8,594 nucleotides of DNA from positions 1-8,594 of the forward strand of contig JAOZSG010000140.1 of assembly GCA_029939785.1 (NCBI GenBank), in the 5' to 3' direction. Below, piece by piece: positions 1-5,976 of the stretch (its first letter is position 1; each line of letters opens with the position of its first letter). The DNA is from Fidelibacterota bacterium. GTDB taxonomy: Bacteria; Fidelibacterota; UBA2242; JAFGTP01. The notes under the pieces are model-generated. The model had not been told where the DNA came from. It saw nothing but the letters and a program-made list of their open reading frames with translations, and did not search any database. A program made the position numbers and the translations under genes.

Positions 1-88
1 TCAATATTTTCTTTTTCTGTTCATTAAATATGCACATGAGTAGTTACGGATTAATTAATTGGCAGGAAAATTACTTAAGATAAAATTG

Positions 89-433
89 CTAAATTTCTAC
101 AATTGGATTGCGGTTGGCTAAATCTTCTGAATGTTCTGGTTTTTGTTGCAATTCGTATGCGTTTGCAGCATATTTTTTAGAAGAAAAACTAACACGCTTT
201 TTTTTTGATTTTTCATCTTTTGTATCAGGATCATCTTTTGCAAATACTTTTTCATCTTCCGGAACATCTTTTAAATCGCCACTATATTGATCTTTATCTT
301 CAGTCTGCTTTACATTTTTCAATCTTGTGTCTTTTTCTTTTTTTCTTTTTAACTCTGCTTCTTGCATTGAACCAACAACAGAACTCTGAAAAATTTTAAA
401 TGTTGTGTTTGATATATTTATTTCTGGTAACAT
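89..433 (-). CDS. Hypothetical small, highly charged protein (114 aa)
   Basis: I do not recognise this protein. It is rich in Lys, Glu and Asp, with a hydrophilic and probably disordered middle and C-terminus (residues about 23-90 of the 114-aa form) and a short, less charged N-terminus beginning MLPEINISNTTF. There is no signal peptide, membrane segment or cysteine pair. I chose the ATG at 431-433. The frame stays open upstream to an ATG at 464-466 and a TTG at 467-469, but the extra 12 codons are pure AT-rich hairpin sequence and none of the starts has a Shine-Dalgarno site. The stop is TAG at 89-91. It is the last visible gene of the minus-strand cluster, about 55 bases after the phosphatase gene, so a link to that signalling module is possible but unproven. 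A run of nine A residues (198-206 on the plus strand) lies within the coding sequence. The composition suggests a real but poorly conserved protein. Confidence 0.55.
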   Translation of the reverse strand: MLPEINISNTTFKIFQSSVVGSMQEAELKRKKEKDTRLKNVKQTEDKDQYSGDLKDVPEDEKVFAKDDPDTKDEKSKKKRVSFSSKKYAANAYELQQKPEHSEDLANRNPIVEI

Positions 434-466
434 GTTTATTAATATACATAATATATTAATAAACAT
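432..466 (-). repeat. Perfect 15-bp inverted repeat with 5-nt loop before the small charged protein
   Basis: Bases 432-446 (ATGTTTATTAATATA) are exactly complementary to 452-466, with loop 447-451. In the minus-strand transcript the hairpin lies between the phosphatase stop codon (488-490) and the next gene, and its foot includes two bases of the ATG at 431-433. No U-tract follows it, so it is not a standard intrinsic terminator. It could limit translation of the last gene, stabilise or process the mRNA, or be a dimeric protein's DNA site. The repeat is seen directly; the roles are inference. Confidence 0.7.
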
Positions 467-487
467 CAAATTTAGAGTTTGGAGGAT

Positions 488-1609
488 TTATACTTTTATG
501 GATAAAAGTAAAATATCATCTTCAGGTTTTCGACCATGACTAAATAGTTTTTCTACAATATTTTGAGTCGATTCATGTATAGATAAATGGCGGGTTTGTA
601 AACACAATTTTATTAATTCTTCAATTCCTTCTTCACGATTCCTGGGAGTATCTCCAAAACTTTCAATCAAACCATCAGAAAACAGAATAATTCGATCACC
701 CATGTTCACATTTATATTTGTAGATTTATATAATGCATTTTTAAATGCACCAAAAATATCACTATTTGCAGAAATTAAATATGGTTCTCCTTTCTCGGGA
801 ATAATTATTACTGGTAAATGAGCTGCATTTACTATTGACAGAGTTAATTTTGTTCTATCTAATCGTAAATATACACCGGTCATATGTTGGCCAGATTTAA
901 ATATTGAAGTTAAAATTTTATTAATTGTACCGGATGTTTCTTCTATAGTAAATAATAAAGATGAGTTTTGTCGGAATAATGCTTTTAGTGCAGAAGTTGC
1001 AAAAGATGCACCCAAATCATGTCCACTAATATCAGCGATAAAGTATTCAAAAATATTTTCGGCTATTTGGAAAACATCATAAAAATCACCACCTGCTTCT
1101 AAAATTGACTCGTATTTAATTGCAAAATTAGCTTCTTTGATTTCTGAAGGATTGATAAGGATCTCTTCTTGTGCAACTTTGATTTGTAATAATCTTTTTG
1201 CTTGTTCCTCTATAATTCTATTATAATTGTAGTATAACTTTAGGTAATTTTTTACTCTAATTAAAACTTCATTTTTTTCAAAAGGTTTTGTTAAATAATC
1301 AATCCCACCAATACTTAAACCTTTAATTTTACTTTCTACATCTTCAAGTGCAGAAATAAATATTACAGGAATATTAGTAGTAATAGGATCATCTTTTAAT
1401 TTTTTACAGGTTTCAAAACCATCCTCTTCAGGCATCATAATATCAAGTAATATTATATCAGGTTTAAATTTTATCGCAAGACTTCTTCCTTTTATTCCAT
1501 TTTCTGCTGTTAATACATAATAGTTATTTCGTGTTAAAATAACCTCAAGAACTTTGACATTAATTTGTTCATCGTCTATAACTAAAACTGTGAATTGTTT
1601 TTTACTCAT
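488..1609 (-). CDS. Response regulator with PP2C/SpoIIE-type serine phosphatase output domain (RsbU-like)
   Basis: The 373-aa cytosolic protein has two domains. The N-terminal receiver (about residues 6-122) has the acidic pair D12-D13, phosphoacceptor D56 in LLDIMMP, S86 and K108-P109. A helical linker (about 123-155) leads to a SpoIIE/RsbU-type PP2C phosphatase domain (about 160-373). Metal-binding motifs are intact: GGDFYD (D175, D178), ADISGHD (D193), SDG (D312) and DD near the end (D364-D365). Family members dephosphorylate serine on STAS anti-anti-sigma proteins, releasing a sigma factor or another partner; receiver phosphorylation usually controls activity. The start overlaps the end of the HEAT-receiver gene by 8 bases and no Shine-Dalgarno site is visible, so translation is probably coupled. 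No STAS protein or RsbW-type kinase is in the window, so the substrate is unknown. Domain assignment is firm; the physiological target is inference. Confidence 0.93.
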   Translation of the reverse strand: MSKKQFTVLVIDDEQINVKVLEVILTRNNYYVLTAENGIKGRSLAIKFKPDIILLDIMMPEEDGFETCKKLKDDPITTNIPVIFISALEDVESKIKGLSIGGIDYLTKPFEKNEVLIRVKNYLKLYYNYNRIIEEQAKRLLQIKVAQEEILINPSEIKEANFAIKYESILEAGGDFYDVFQIAENIFEYFIADISGHDLGASFATSALKALFRQNSSLLFTIEETSGTINKILTSIFKSGQHMTGVYLRLDRTKLTLSIVNAAHLPVIIIPEKGEPYLISANSDIFGAFKNALYKSTNINVNMGDRIILFSDGLIESFGDTPRNREEGIEELIKLCLQTRHLSIHESTQNIVEKLFSHGRKPEDDILLLSIKV

Positions 1610-3239
1610 AATTTTTTAAATATTTATGTAAATATTTTCCCAAACTTTTAGCTTCAAAAGGTTTATTCATTACATCATTAGCTCCGGCAGAATATGCTAA
1701 ATCAATATCAGGTTTATCATCCTGAGTAGTTACCATAACTATTGGCAATTCATCTTTCGAATATTTTTTCCGAACATGTGTAATTAATTCTATTCCTGTC
1801 ATTTTTGGCATATTTAAATCTGTACAAATAATTTCCGGTTTTTCTTTCAGTATCCATTCAACTGCCTCTTCAGGATATTGAAAAAGAACAGGCTCAAAAT
1901 CTAATTTGTGTAATACACTTCTATAAATTTTAAGAATCAAATTTGAATCATCAACTGCACATACAATATGCTTTTTTCCACCTTTTTTGGTAGATGATTT
2001 TTTATTTATTTTGTTGATAATATCTGATTGATTATTTTTTTCGAGAAGTTTTTTGTAAAAATCACTAATCTCTTCATGTGTTTCCATAGAGATATAATCA
2101 ACTGCTATATTTTGAAAATACTCATCATTTATCAAATCCAGAAAAATATTTTCAGTTTGAGCATCAATAAAGAGTTTAACCAACATTTTTGATTCTACAT
2201 CTTTGCTATTAAGAATATTTCTTAAACCCATTCCAATAATTTTATCATATTTTGTATCAATCGCTTTTGCAGCTGCAATTCTTACATTACTTTCAGAATC
2301 AGTAATTCCATCGATTAATACAAAACTTCCTTTTTTCCCGGGAAGCATTCCTATTGCTTCATATGCTGCAAAACGGACATTTGCATCATTTGATTTTTCG
2401 TTCAATACTTTTCGAATAGCTGCAAGTGCACAGTCATCGCCAATTTCTCCAATTAGATTAAGAGTATGGATTAGGGTATTCGGATCATCAGATAATAAAT
2501 TATCAATTAAAATTGGGACAGTTTTTTTCCCCATTTCAAGCAATTTACTTTTTGCAAAATTACGCAATACAGGAGAAAAAGATTGAACAGCATCATTTAA
2601 TTTTTCTATAGAAATTTTATCCTGATTACGTGCAAAAACTCCAAGAATTAATAAATCAACACTTTCTTCTTTTCCAATTCTATTAGCTAACATTTGCATA
2701 CTGGATTGTGACCCTATTTTACCTAATGCATTGATTGTTGCAAATACTAATTTTTTATCATTTGAGTATAAATAATTTGCTAGTCTATTTACAGACTCCG
2801 GGTCTTCCAATTCACCTAAACATTCAATCAAAGTGATTTTTTCTGATTGATTTTCACAGGTTTCCAGAACATCTAACAATACTGGAACCGATTCTTCAAA
2901 TTGCAACTCAGCTGCAAGTTGAAAATATACTTCACGTTCTTTAGATTCAGTTTTAATTAAATTTATTAATAAATCTGGTTTCAGTAAAATTTGTTCAAAG
3001 AGAACATCTTTAATATTAGGGAATCGATTAATATAATTTTTATTATTCCACAATAAATAAGCAACTAATGGTATAACAAAATCCGGATCAGACTTGCTTA
3101 ACTCATACATTATTCGTTTTTGAGTTTTATTATCAATAAAATCAATATGATCCATTACTATTTTTGCTTTAATCAGATCCTTGTGTTCAATATTAAAAAT
3201 AATTTCTTTTAATAAATCTTCACTTTTTAACCAACTCAT
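1602..3239 (-). CDS. HEAT-repeat protein with C-terminal CheY-like receiver domain
   Basis: The 545-aa protein joins a long helical-repeat region to a receiver. Residues about 90-330 contain tandem HEAT-like repeats with recognisable units such as PVLLDVLE...LGELEDPESVNRL, ATINALGKIGSQSSMQML and HTLNLIGEIGDDCALAAI, a fold normally used as a protein-binding scaffold. Residues 1-90 and 330-400 are helical but less regular. A basic, low-complexity linker (about 403-423, many Lys) leads to a receiver (about 424-543) with D430-D431, phosphoacceptor D474 in CTDLNMP, T504/T505 and K526-P527. All key receiver residues are present, so it should accept phosphate. The gene starts 17 bases after the preceding receiver gene, with only a weak GAG before the ATG, and overlaps the phosphatase gene by 8 bases. 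A likely role is a phosphorylation-controlled scaffold in the phosphorelay. The binding partner cannot be told from sequence. Confidence 0.88.
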   Translation of the reverse strand: MSWLKSEDLLKEIIFNIEHKDLIKAKIVMDHIDFIDNKTQKRIMYELSKSDPDFVIPLVAYLLWNNKNYINRFPNIKDVLFEQILLKPDLLINLIKTESKEREVYFQLAAELQFEESVPVLLDVLETCENQSEKITLIECLGELEDPESVNRLANYLYSNDKKLVFATINALGKIGSQSSMQMLANRIGKEESVDLLILGVFARNQDKISIEKLNDAVQSFSPVLRNFAKSKLLEMGKKTVPILIDNLLSDDPNTLIHTLNLIGEIGDDCALAAIRKVLNEKSNDANVRFAAYEAIGMLPGKKGSFVLIDGITDSESNVRIAAAKAIDTKYDKIIGMGLRNILNSKDVESKMLVKLFIDAQTENIFLDLINDEYFQNIAVDYISMETHEEISDFYKKLLEKNNQSDIINKINKKSSTKKGGKKHIVCAVDDSNLILKIYRSVLHKLDFEPVLFQYPEEAVEWILKEKPEIICTDLNMPKMTGIELITHVRKKYSKDELPIVMVTTQDDKPDIDLAYSAGANDVMNKPFEAKSLGKYLHKYLKNYE

Positions 3240-3256
3240 TTTTTCTCAACTTTTAA

Positions 3257-3655
3257 TTAATTCAAACCAAGTTCTTCTAATTTTTCTTTTATATCATTTT
3301 TTGAGACAGGTTTGACTAAATATCCATCACATTGTTCACGAAAAGAATTCATAATATTTTTTGAATCATCCAGAGCAGTAGTCATAATAATTTTTGTACC
3401 ATCACCCGCTACAATTCCCGCTTCCATTTCAATCTTCCGAATTTCTTTCAATGCTTCCTGTCCATCCATTTCCGGCATCATAATATCAAGAAAAATCACA
3501 TCATAAGGTTTTACCTCATCATTATTTAATGATTCCTTAAATGCATCAATTGCTTCAATACCATTAACAGCAACATCAATTTCACCATAGGGACGTAGCA
3601 TTATTTGCATTGTTTTTCGACTTGTAAAATCATCTTCAGTTAGTAATATTTTCAT
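3257..3655 (-). CDS. Single-domain CheY-like response regulator (receiver only)
   Basis: This 132-aa protein is one receiver domain with no output domain. Visible residues are the acidic pocket E7-D8-D9, phosphoacceptor D57 in FLDIMMP, T92/T93 in the MTTALDD segment, and K115-P116 in YLVKPV. Stand-alone receivers act as shuttle or signal proteins, either binding a target when phosphorylated or passing phosphate to an Hpt. I chose the ATG at 3653-3655 because GGAG (minus strand, 3661-3664) lies 5 bases upstream. A GTG two codons earlier (3659-3661) would overlap that site. With the ATG start the gene begins 2 bases after the TGA of the Hpt gene. The adjacency suggests that the two proteins exchange phosphate. 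Which partner is donor and which acceptor cannot be decided. Confidence 0.92.
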   Translation of the reverse strand: MKILLTEDDFTSRKTMQIMLRPYGEIDVAVNGIEAIDAFKESLNNDEVKPYDVIFLDIMMPEMDGQEALKEIRKIEMEAGIVAGDGTKIIMTTALDDSKNIMNSFREQCDGYLVKPVSKNDIKEKLEELGLN

Positions 3656-3657
3656 TT

Positions 3658-3990
3658 TCACTCCAAATGTTTTCTGAGTTCAATTAACAACTCGTTAAAA
3701 ATTAAATTCAACTGTTCTCCTAATTTTTCAATTCCATCCAGTTGATTTTCTCTACCTTTTTGTTCTAATAATTTACAAATGTTAGTAAGATTATCAGAGC
3801 ATATTGTCATTGATGATCCTTTTAATCCATGACAATACTCATATATTTTATTTGCATCTTTTCTATTAATTGCATCATTAATATTAGTAATGTTTTCAGG
3901 TGTATCTTCAATAAAAATTTCTAACATTTCTCGAAAAAGATCCTCCATATTACCAACCTTTTCCATCAACTCATTTTTATTAAAAACCAT
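3658..3990 (-). CDS. Stand-alone histidine phosphotransfer (Hpt) domain protein
   Basis: This 110-aa all-helical protein matches the Hpt family. The phosphorylatable histidine is H54 in YCHGLKGSS, followed by the conserved K57-G58 and small residues. The N-terminal segment (GNMEDLFREMLEIFIEDTPENI) is the typical first helix pair that positions the H helix. Hpt proteins carry phosphate between receiver domains of hybrid kinases and response regulators. It is the first gene of the minus-strand cluster, with AGGAG at 3997-4001 six bases from its ATG. Three receivers follow it and no kinase is nearby, so its donor is probably a hybrid kinase encoded elsewhere. The usual 'AHxLKGSS' motif begins with Cys here (CHGLKGSS), a tolerated change. 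Confidence 0.9.
   Translation of the reverse strand: MVFNKNELMEKVGNMEDLFREMLEIFIEDTPENITNINDAINRKDANKIYEYCHGLKGSSMTICSDNLTNICKLLEQKGRENQLDGIEKLGEQLNLIFNELLIELRKHLE
3661..3664 (-). promoter_or_regulatory. Ribosome binding site deciding the receiver gene start
   Basis: GGAG on the minus strand lies 5 bases before the ATG at 3653-3655. It overlaps the alternative GTG at 3659-3661, which makes the ATG the better start. Confidence 0.65.
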
Positions 3991-3995
3991 AATTA

Positions 3996-4001
3996 TCTCC
4001 T
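3996..4001 (-). promoter_or_regulatory. Ribosome binding site of the Hpt gene
   Basis: AGGAGA on the minus strand precedes the Hpt ATG (3988-3990), with 6 bases between AGGAG and the start. It is the clearest Shine-Dalgarno site in the left cluster and supports this start and the first position of the gene in the operon. Confidence 0.75.
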
Positions 4002-4020
4002 ATAAAATTTTTGGATTCTG

Positions 4021-4078
4021 TCATCTTGAACCTACTCCTAAGTCCGGCTTCTGACGGATCGAAGGATGCTCGAAACTC
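4021..4078. repeat. GC-richer imperfect palindrome, probably a dispersed intergenic repeat
   Basis: 29 of these 58 bases are G or C, in a region otherwise about 20% GC. The ends pair imperfectly: CATCTT (4022-4027) with AGGATG (4063-4068, one G-T pair). An inner stem pairs TCCG (4043-4046) with CGGA (4055-4058). The TCATCTTGA...GATCGAAGGATG layout resembles short dispersed intergenic repeats I recall from many bacterial genomes. Only one copy is in this window, so repetition is not shown here. It lies about 30-90 bases upstream of the Hpt start, possibly inside that operon's leader. Confidence 0.45.
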
Positions 4079-4409
4079 TATCTACTTAATTAATCATTTT
4101 TTTTAATCAATCTGAATCATATATGACAATATTTACTGATGGTATTTTTTTCCATAAAGTCATAATCTCTGGAAAAATTTTCTATCAAATTAATAAACAC
4201 AACAATTTTTCAACATATTATCTAAATCAAATAACATAAACCGTATTATTATACAAAAAACGTACCTTTAATTAATACAATTTTATTTTTTCAATACTAG
4301 CATAGATAAATTAGATAGTACAAATACTATATTATTCTATAAAAAATCCAATAAATTTTTATTAAATAGAAAGAAATAATAATAATTGTAAATAAATAAT
4401 CTAAATAAC

Positions 4410-4438
4410 TTGATTTAAAATTGGAAATATGTTAAAAT
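4410..4438 (+). promoter_or_regulatory. Candidate sigma-70-type promoter for the ligase/EF-G-like/HIT operon
   Basis: TTGATT (4410-4415) and TAAAAT (4433-4438) are separated by 17 bases, matching the -35 and -10 consensus at four and five of six positions. Transcription would start near 4445, giving a leader of about 25 bases before the ligase ATG. In DNA this AT-rich such matches arise easily by chance. Confidence 0.4.
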
Positions 4439-4469
4439 GCTCCGCTTATTAAATTAAAATATGTGAAGT

Positions 4470-5954
4470 ATGAAAGATTTTATTCAATATATCTCTGAAT
4501 ATAAAAATACACAACCTGATTCTGTATTTATTAAGTCCGGGAAACATCTTTATACGTATAAAGATGTTTCAAAAATTGTAAATTCTTTATCATTAAATAT
4601 TAAAAATGGACGAAATAAGGGTAGAAATATTGGACTATTACTCAAAGATTCACCTGAATTTCTATTTGCATTTTTTAGTATTATAAAAAATTCTGATATT
4701 GCAATTCTTCTTCCTTCAAACTCATCTCCAGAAATAATAACCAGTCTATTGGATAAAAACAAATTTGATACAATAATTTATAATGAAGAATATCGTAATA
4801 TTATTGAAAATAATAAATCAATCAAATTTGATAAAGTTAAAAAAATTATTGTAGGTAATCCTATTGATGATGAAATAAATTTTGACGATTTATGTATTAG
4901 TACTAATTATAGTTCCCCAAACACATATATTTCTATTGATATACCAGCCGTTTTATTGTATAGTTCTGGCGTTTCTGGAAATCCAAAAGGGATTATTTTC
5001 GATCATCAAGCAATAGTAAATAATACTATATCATGTTGGGAAATTATTGGATCAAAACTAAAACTTTCTTTACTTGGCTATCCCAATTTTTCAAATTACA
5101 TATCCCTTATTTTAGTTATTGGAGTTGCTCTTGTTAGTGGTGGTACAATTATCATTCCCGAAAATAAATCACCCGAAGCACTATTAGAAACAATTGATAA
5201 AGAAAAACCTGAAGTTTTTATTGGTGTTTCAAAAATATTAAATCAATTAGTTAATAACAAAAATCACAAAATCTTAAATATTTTAAAATATGCTCTTGCT
5301 GTTGGAAACACTTTAAGTCTTGATTTTATAGAAAAATGGGAAAGTACTTACTCTTCTCCTTTGCTGGAAGGGTATGGATTGACTGAAGGGTTAATTGTTA
5401 GTTTCAATAAACCCGGTTTATGGAAAAAAGATTATTCTTTTGGTGTAGGACTATCAAAATATAAGATGAAAGTGGTCGATGAAAATGAAATTGAAGTTGG
5501 ATCAGGGCAAACCGGAGAATTATTTATTAAAGGACCTTGCTTATTTAGAGAATATCAAAATTCACGAAATCCATTTTTACATGAAAACTGGTTTCCAACA
5601 GGAGATTTAGTTTATAAGGATGTCAATGGATTTTATTTTTATAAAGGGCGAAAAAACAATAAAATAAACAGATATGGCTTTTCTATTTGTTCACAAGAAA
5701 TAGAAAAAGTTATTTTACAACATCCAAAAGTAAAAAAAGTAAAAGTATTAAAATTAATAGGGGAAAAATTTGATAATATGAAAATCTGTATTGTTCCAAA
5801 AGATGATATAGAAATTAATATTGAAGAAATCAAATCCTATGCAAGAACAAATTTGCCAAAATTTCTTCAACCAGATTTTGTACAGCTTTTTGATGAATTT
5901 CCAGAAGATGAATTAGGAAAAATGAATAGAAATATATTAATACAAAAACTTTAA
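4470..5954 (+). CDS. AMP-binding (ANL superfamily) acyl-CoA synthetase / acyl-acid ligase
   Basis: The 494-aa protein is an adenylate-forming enzyme that should activate a carboxylic acid with ATP to an acyl-AMP and then transfer the acyl group, usually to CoA. Motifs in order: the phosphate-binding loop YSSGVSGNPKG (164-174), YGLTEG (302-307), TGD (377-379, ribose-binding Asp379), GR at 393-394 starting the hinge and C-terminal domain, GF...EIE (403-412), and the catalytic lysine K484 in LGKMNR. All are intact. The A4-type region (about 202-215, YPNFSNYIS) lacks the usual histidine of fatty acyl-CoA ligases, so the substrate cannot be predicted. Length is slightly below the usual 500-550. 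The start is the ATG at 4470; an ATG at 4461 runs into a stop at once. No good Shine-Dalgarno site is present. It is first in an operon with an EF-G-like GTPase and a HIT protein. A 30-bp palindrome lies at codons 24-34. Confidence 0.88.
   Translation: MKDFIQYISEYKNTQPDSVFIKSGKHLYTYKDVSKIVNSLSLNIKNGRNKGRNIGLLLKDSPEFLFAFFSIIKNSDIAILLPSNSSPEIITSLLDKNKFDTIIYNEEYRNIIENNKSIKFDKVKKIIVGNPIDDEINFDDLCISTNYSSPNTYISIDIPAVLLYSSGVSGNPKGIIFDHQAIVNNTISCWEIIGSKLKLSLLGYPNFSNYISLILVIGVALVSGGTIIIPENKSPEALLETIDKEKPEVFIGVSKILNQLVNNKNHKILNILKYALAVGNTLSLDFIEKWESTYSSPLLEGYGLTEGLIVSFNKPGLWKKDYSFGVGLSKYKMKVVDENEIEVGSGQTGELFIKGPCLFREYQNSRNPFLHENWFPTGDLVYKDVNGFYFYKGRKNNKINRYGFSICSQEIEKVILQHPKVKKVKVLKLIGEKFDNMKICIVPKDDIEINIEEIKSYARTNLPKFLQPDFVQLFDEFPEDELGKMNRNILIQKL
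4541..4570. repeat. Perfect 30-bp palindrome inside the ligase gene
   Basis: GAAACATCTTTATAC (4541-4555) is followed directly by its exact reverse complement (4556-4570). As RNA it would form a 13-bp stem with an ACGT loop. It covers codons 24-34, encoding part of the conserved YTY region. The central Thr29 codon ACG is the only ACG among the 15 Thr codons of the gene. The function is unknown. Confidence 0.75.
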
Positions 5955-5963
5955 CCCAATTAT

Positions 5964-5969
5964 AGGAGG
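5964..5969 (+). promoter_or_regulatory. Strong ribosome binding site supporting a TTG start
   Basis: A perfect AGGAGG lies 7 bases before the TTG at 5977-5979. There is no in-frame ATG until far into the GTPase domain, so this site fixes the unusual TTG start of the EF-G-like gene. It is the strongest Shine-Dalgarno sequence in the window. Confidence 0.85.
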
Positions 5970-5976
5970 GGCCACT

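Larger units (their letters stand above)
3991..4469. other. AT-rich divergent intergenic region
   Basis: This 479-base stretch separates the two divergent clusters and must carry promoters for both. It contains the Hpt ribosome binding site, the GC-richer element near 4021-4078, and then about 390 bases of roughly 80% A+T with many short homopolymer runs. A perfect TATAAT lies on the minus strand at 4248-4253, but without a convincing -35, so it is only a possible promoter for the left cluster. A better promoter candidate for the right cluster lies at 4410-4438. Small stems such as ATAGTA/TACTAT (4315-4330) and TTTTTCC/GGAAAAA (4147-4177) are at chance level. I see no coding sequence or RNA gene here. 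Confidence 0.7.

Noticed and set aside
1..37. Possible start of another minus-strand gene: ATG at 35-37 with an open frame to the window edge (MCIFNEQKKKIL).
   Set aside because: Only 12 codons are visible and there is no Shine-Dalgarno site, so it cannot be told from chance.
491..510. Inverted repeat TACTTTTAT/ATAAAAGTA at the end of the phosphatase gene.
   Set aside because: It is AT-only apart from one pair and only 9 bp (7 bp as a real hairpin), which is expected by chance, and no T-tract follows.
481..539. Plus-strand GGAGG followed by ATG at 498 and a 13-codon frame.
   Set aside because: It is very short and antisense to the 3' end of the phosphatase gene; no support for a real peptide.
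2203..2586. Plus-strand 127-codon open frame.
   Set aside because: It lies fully antisense to the well-supported HEAT-receiver gene and has no recognisable domain.
3802..3837. 9-bp inverted repeat (TATTGTCAT) around the Hpt histidine codons.
   Set aside because: The loop is 18 bases; a few such repeats are expected by chance in a window of this size and composition.
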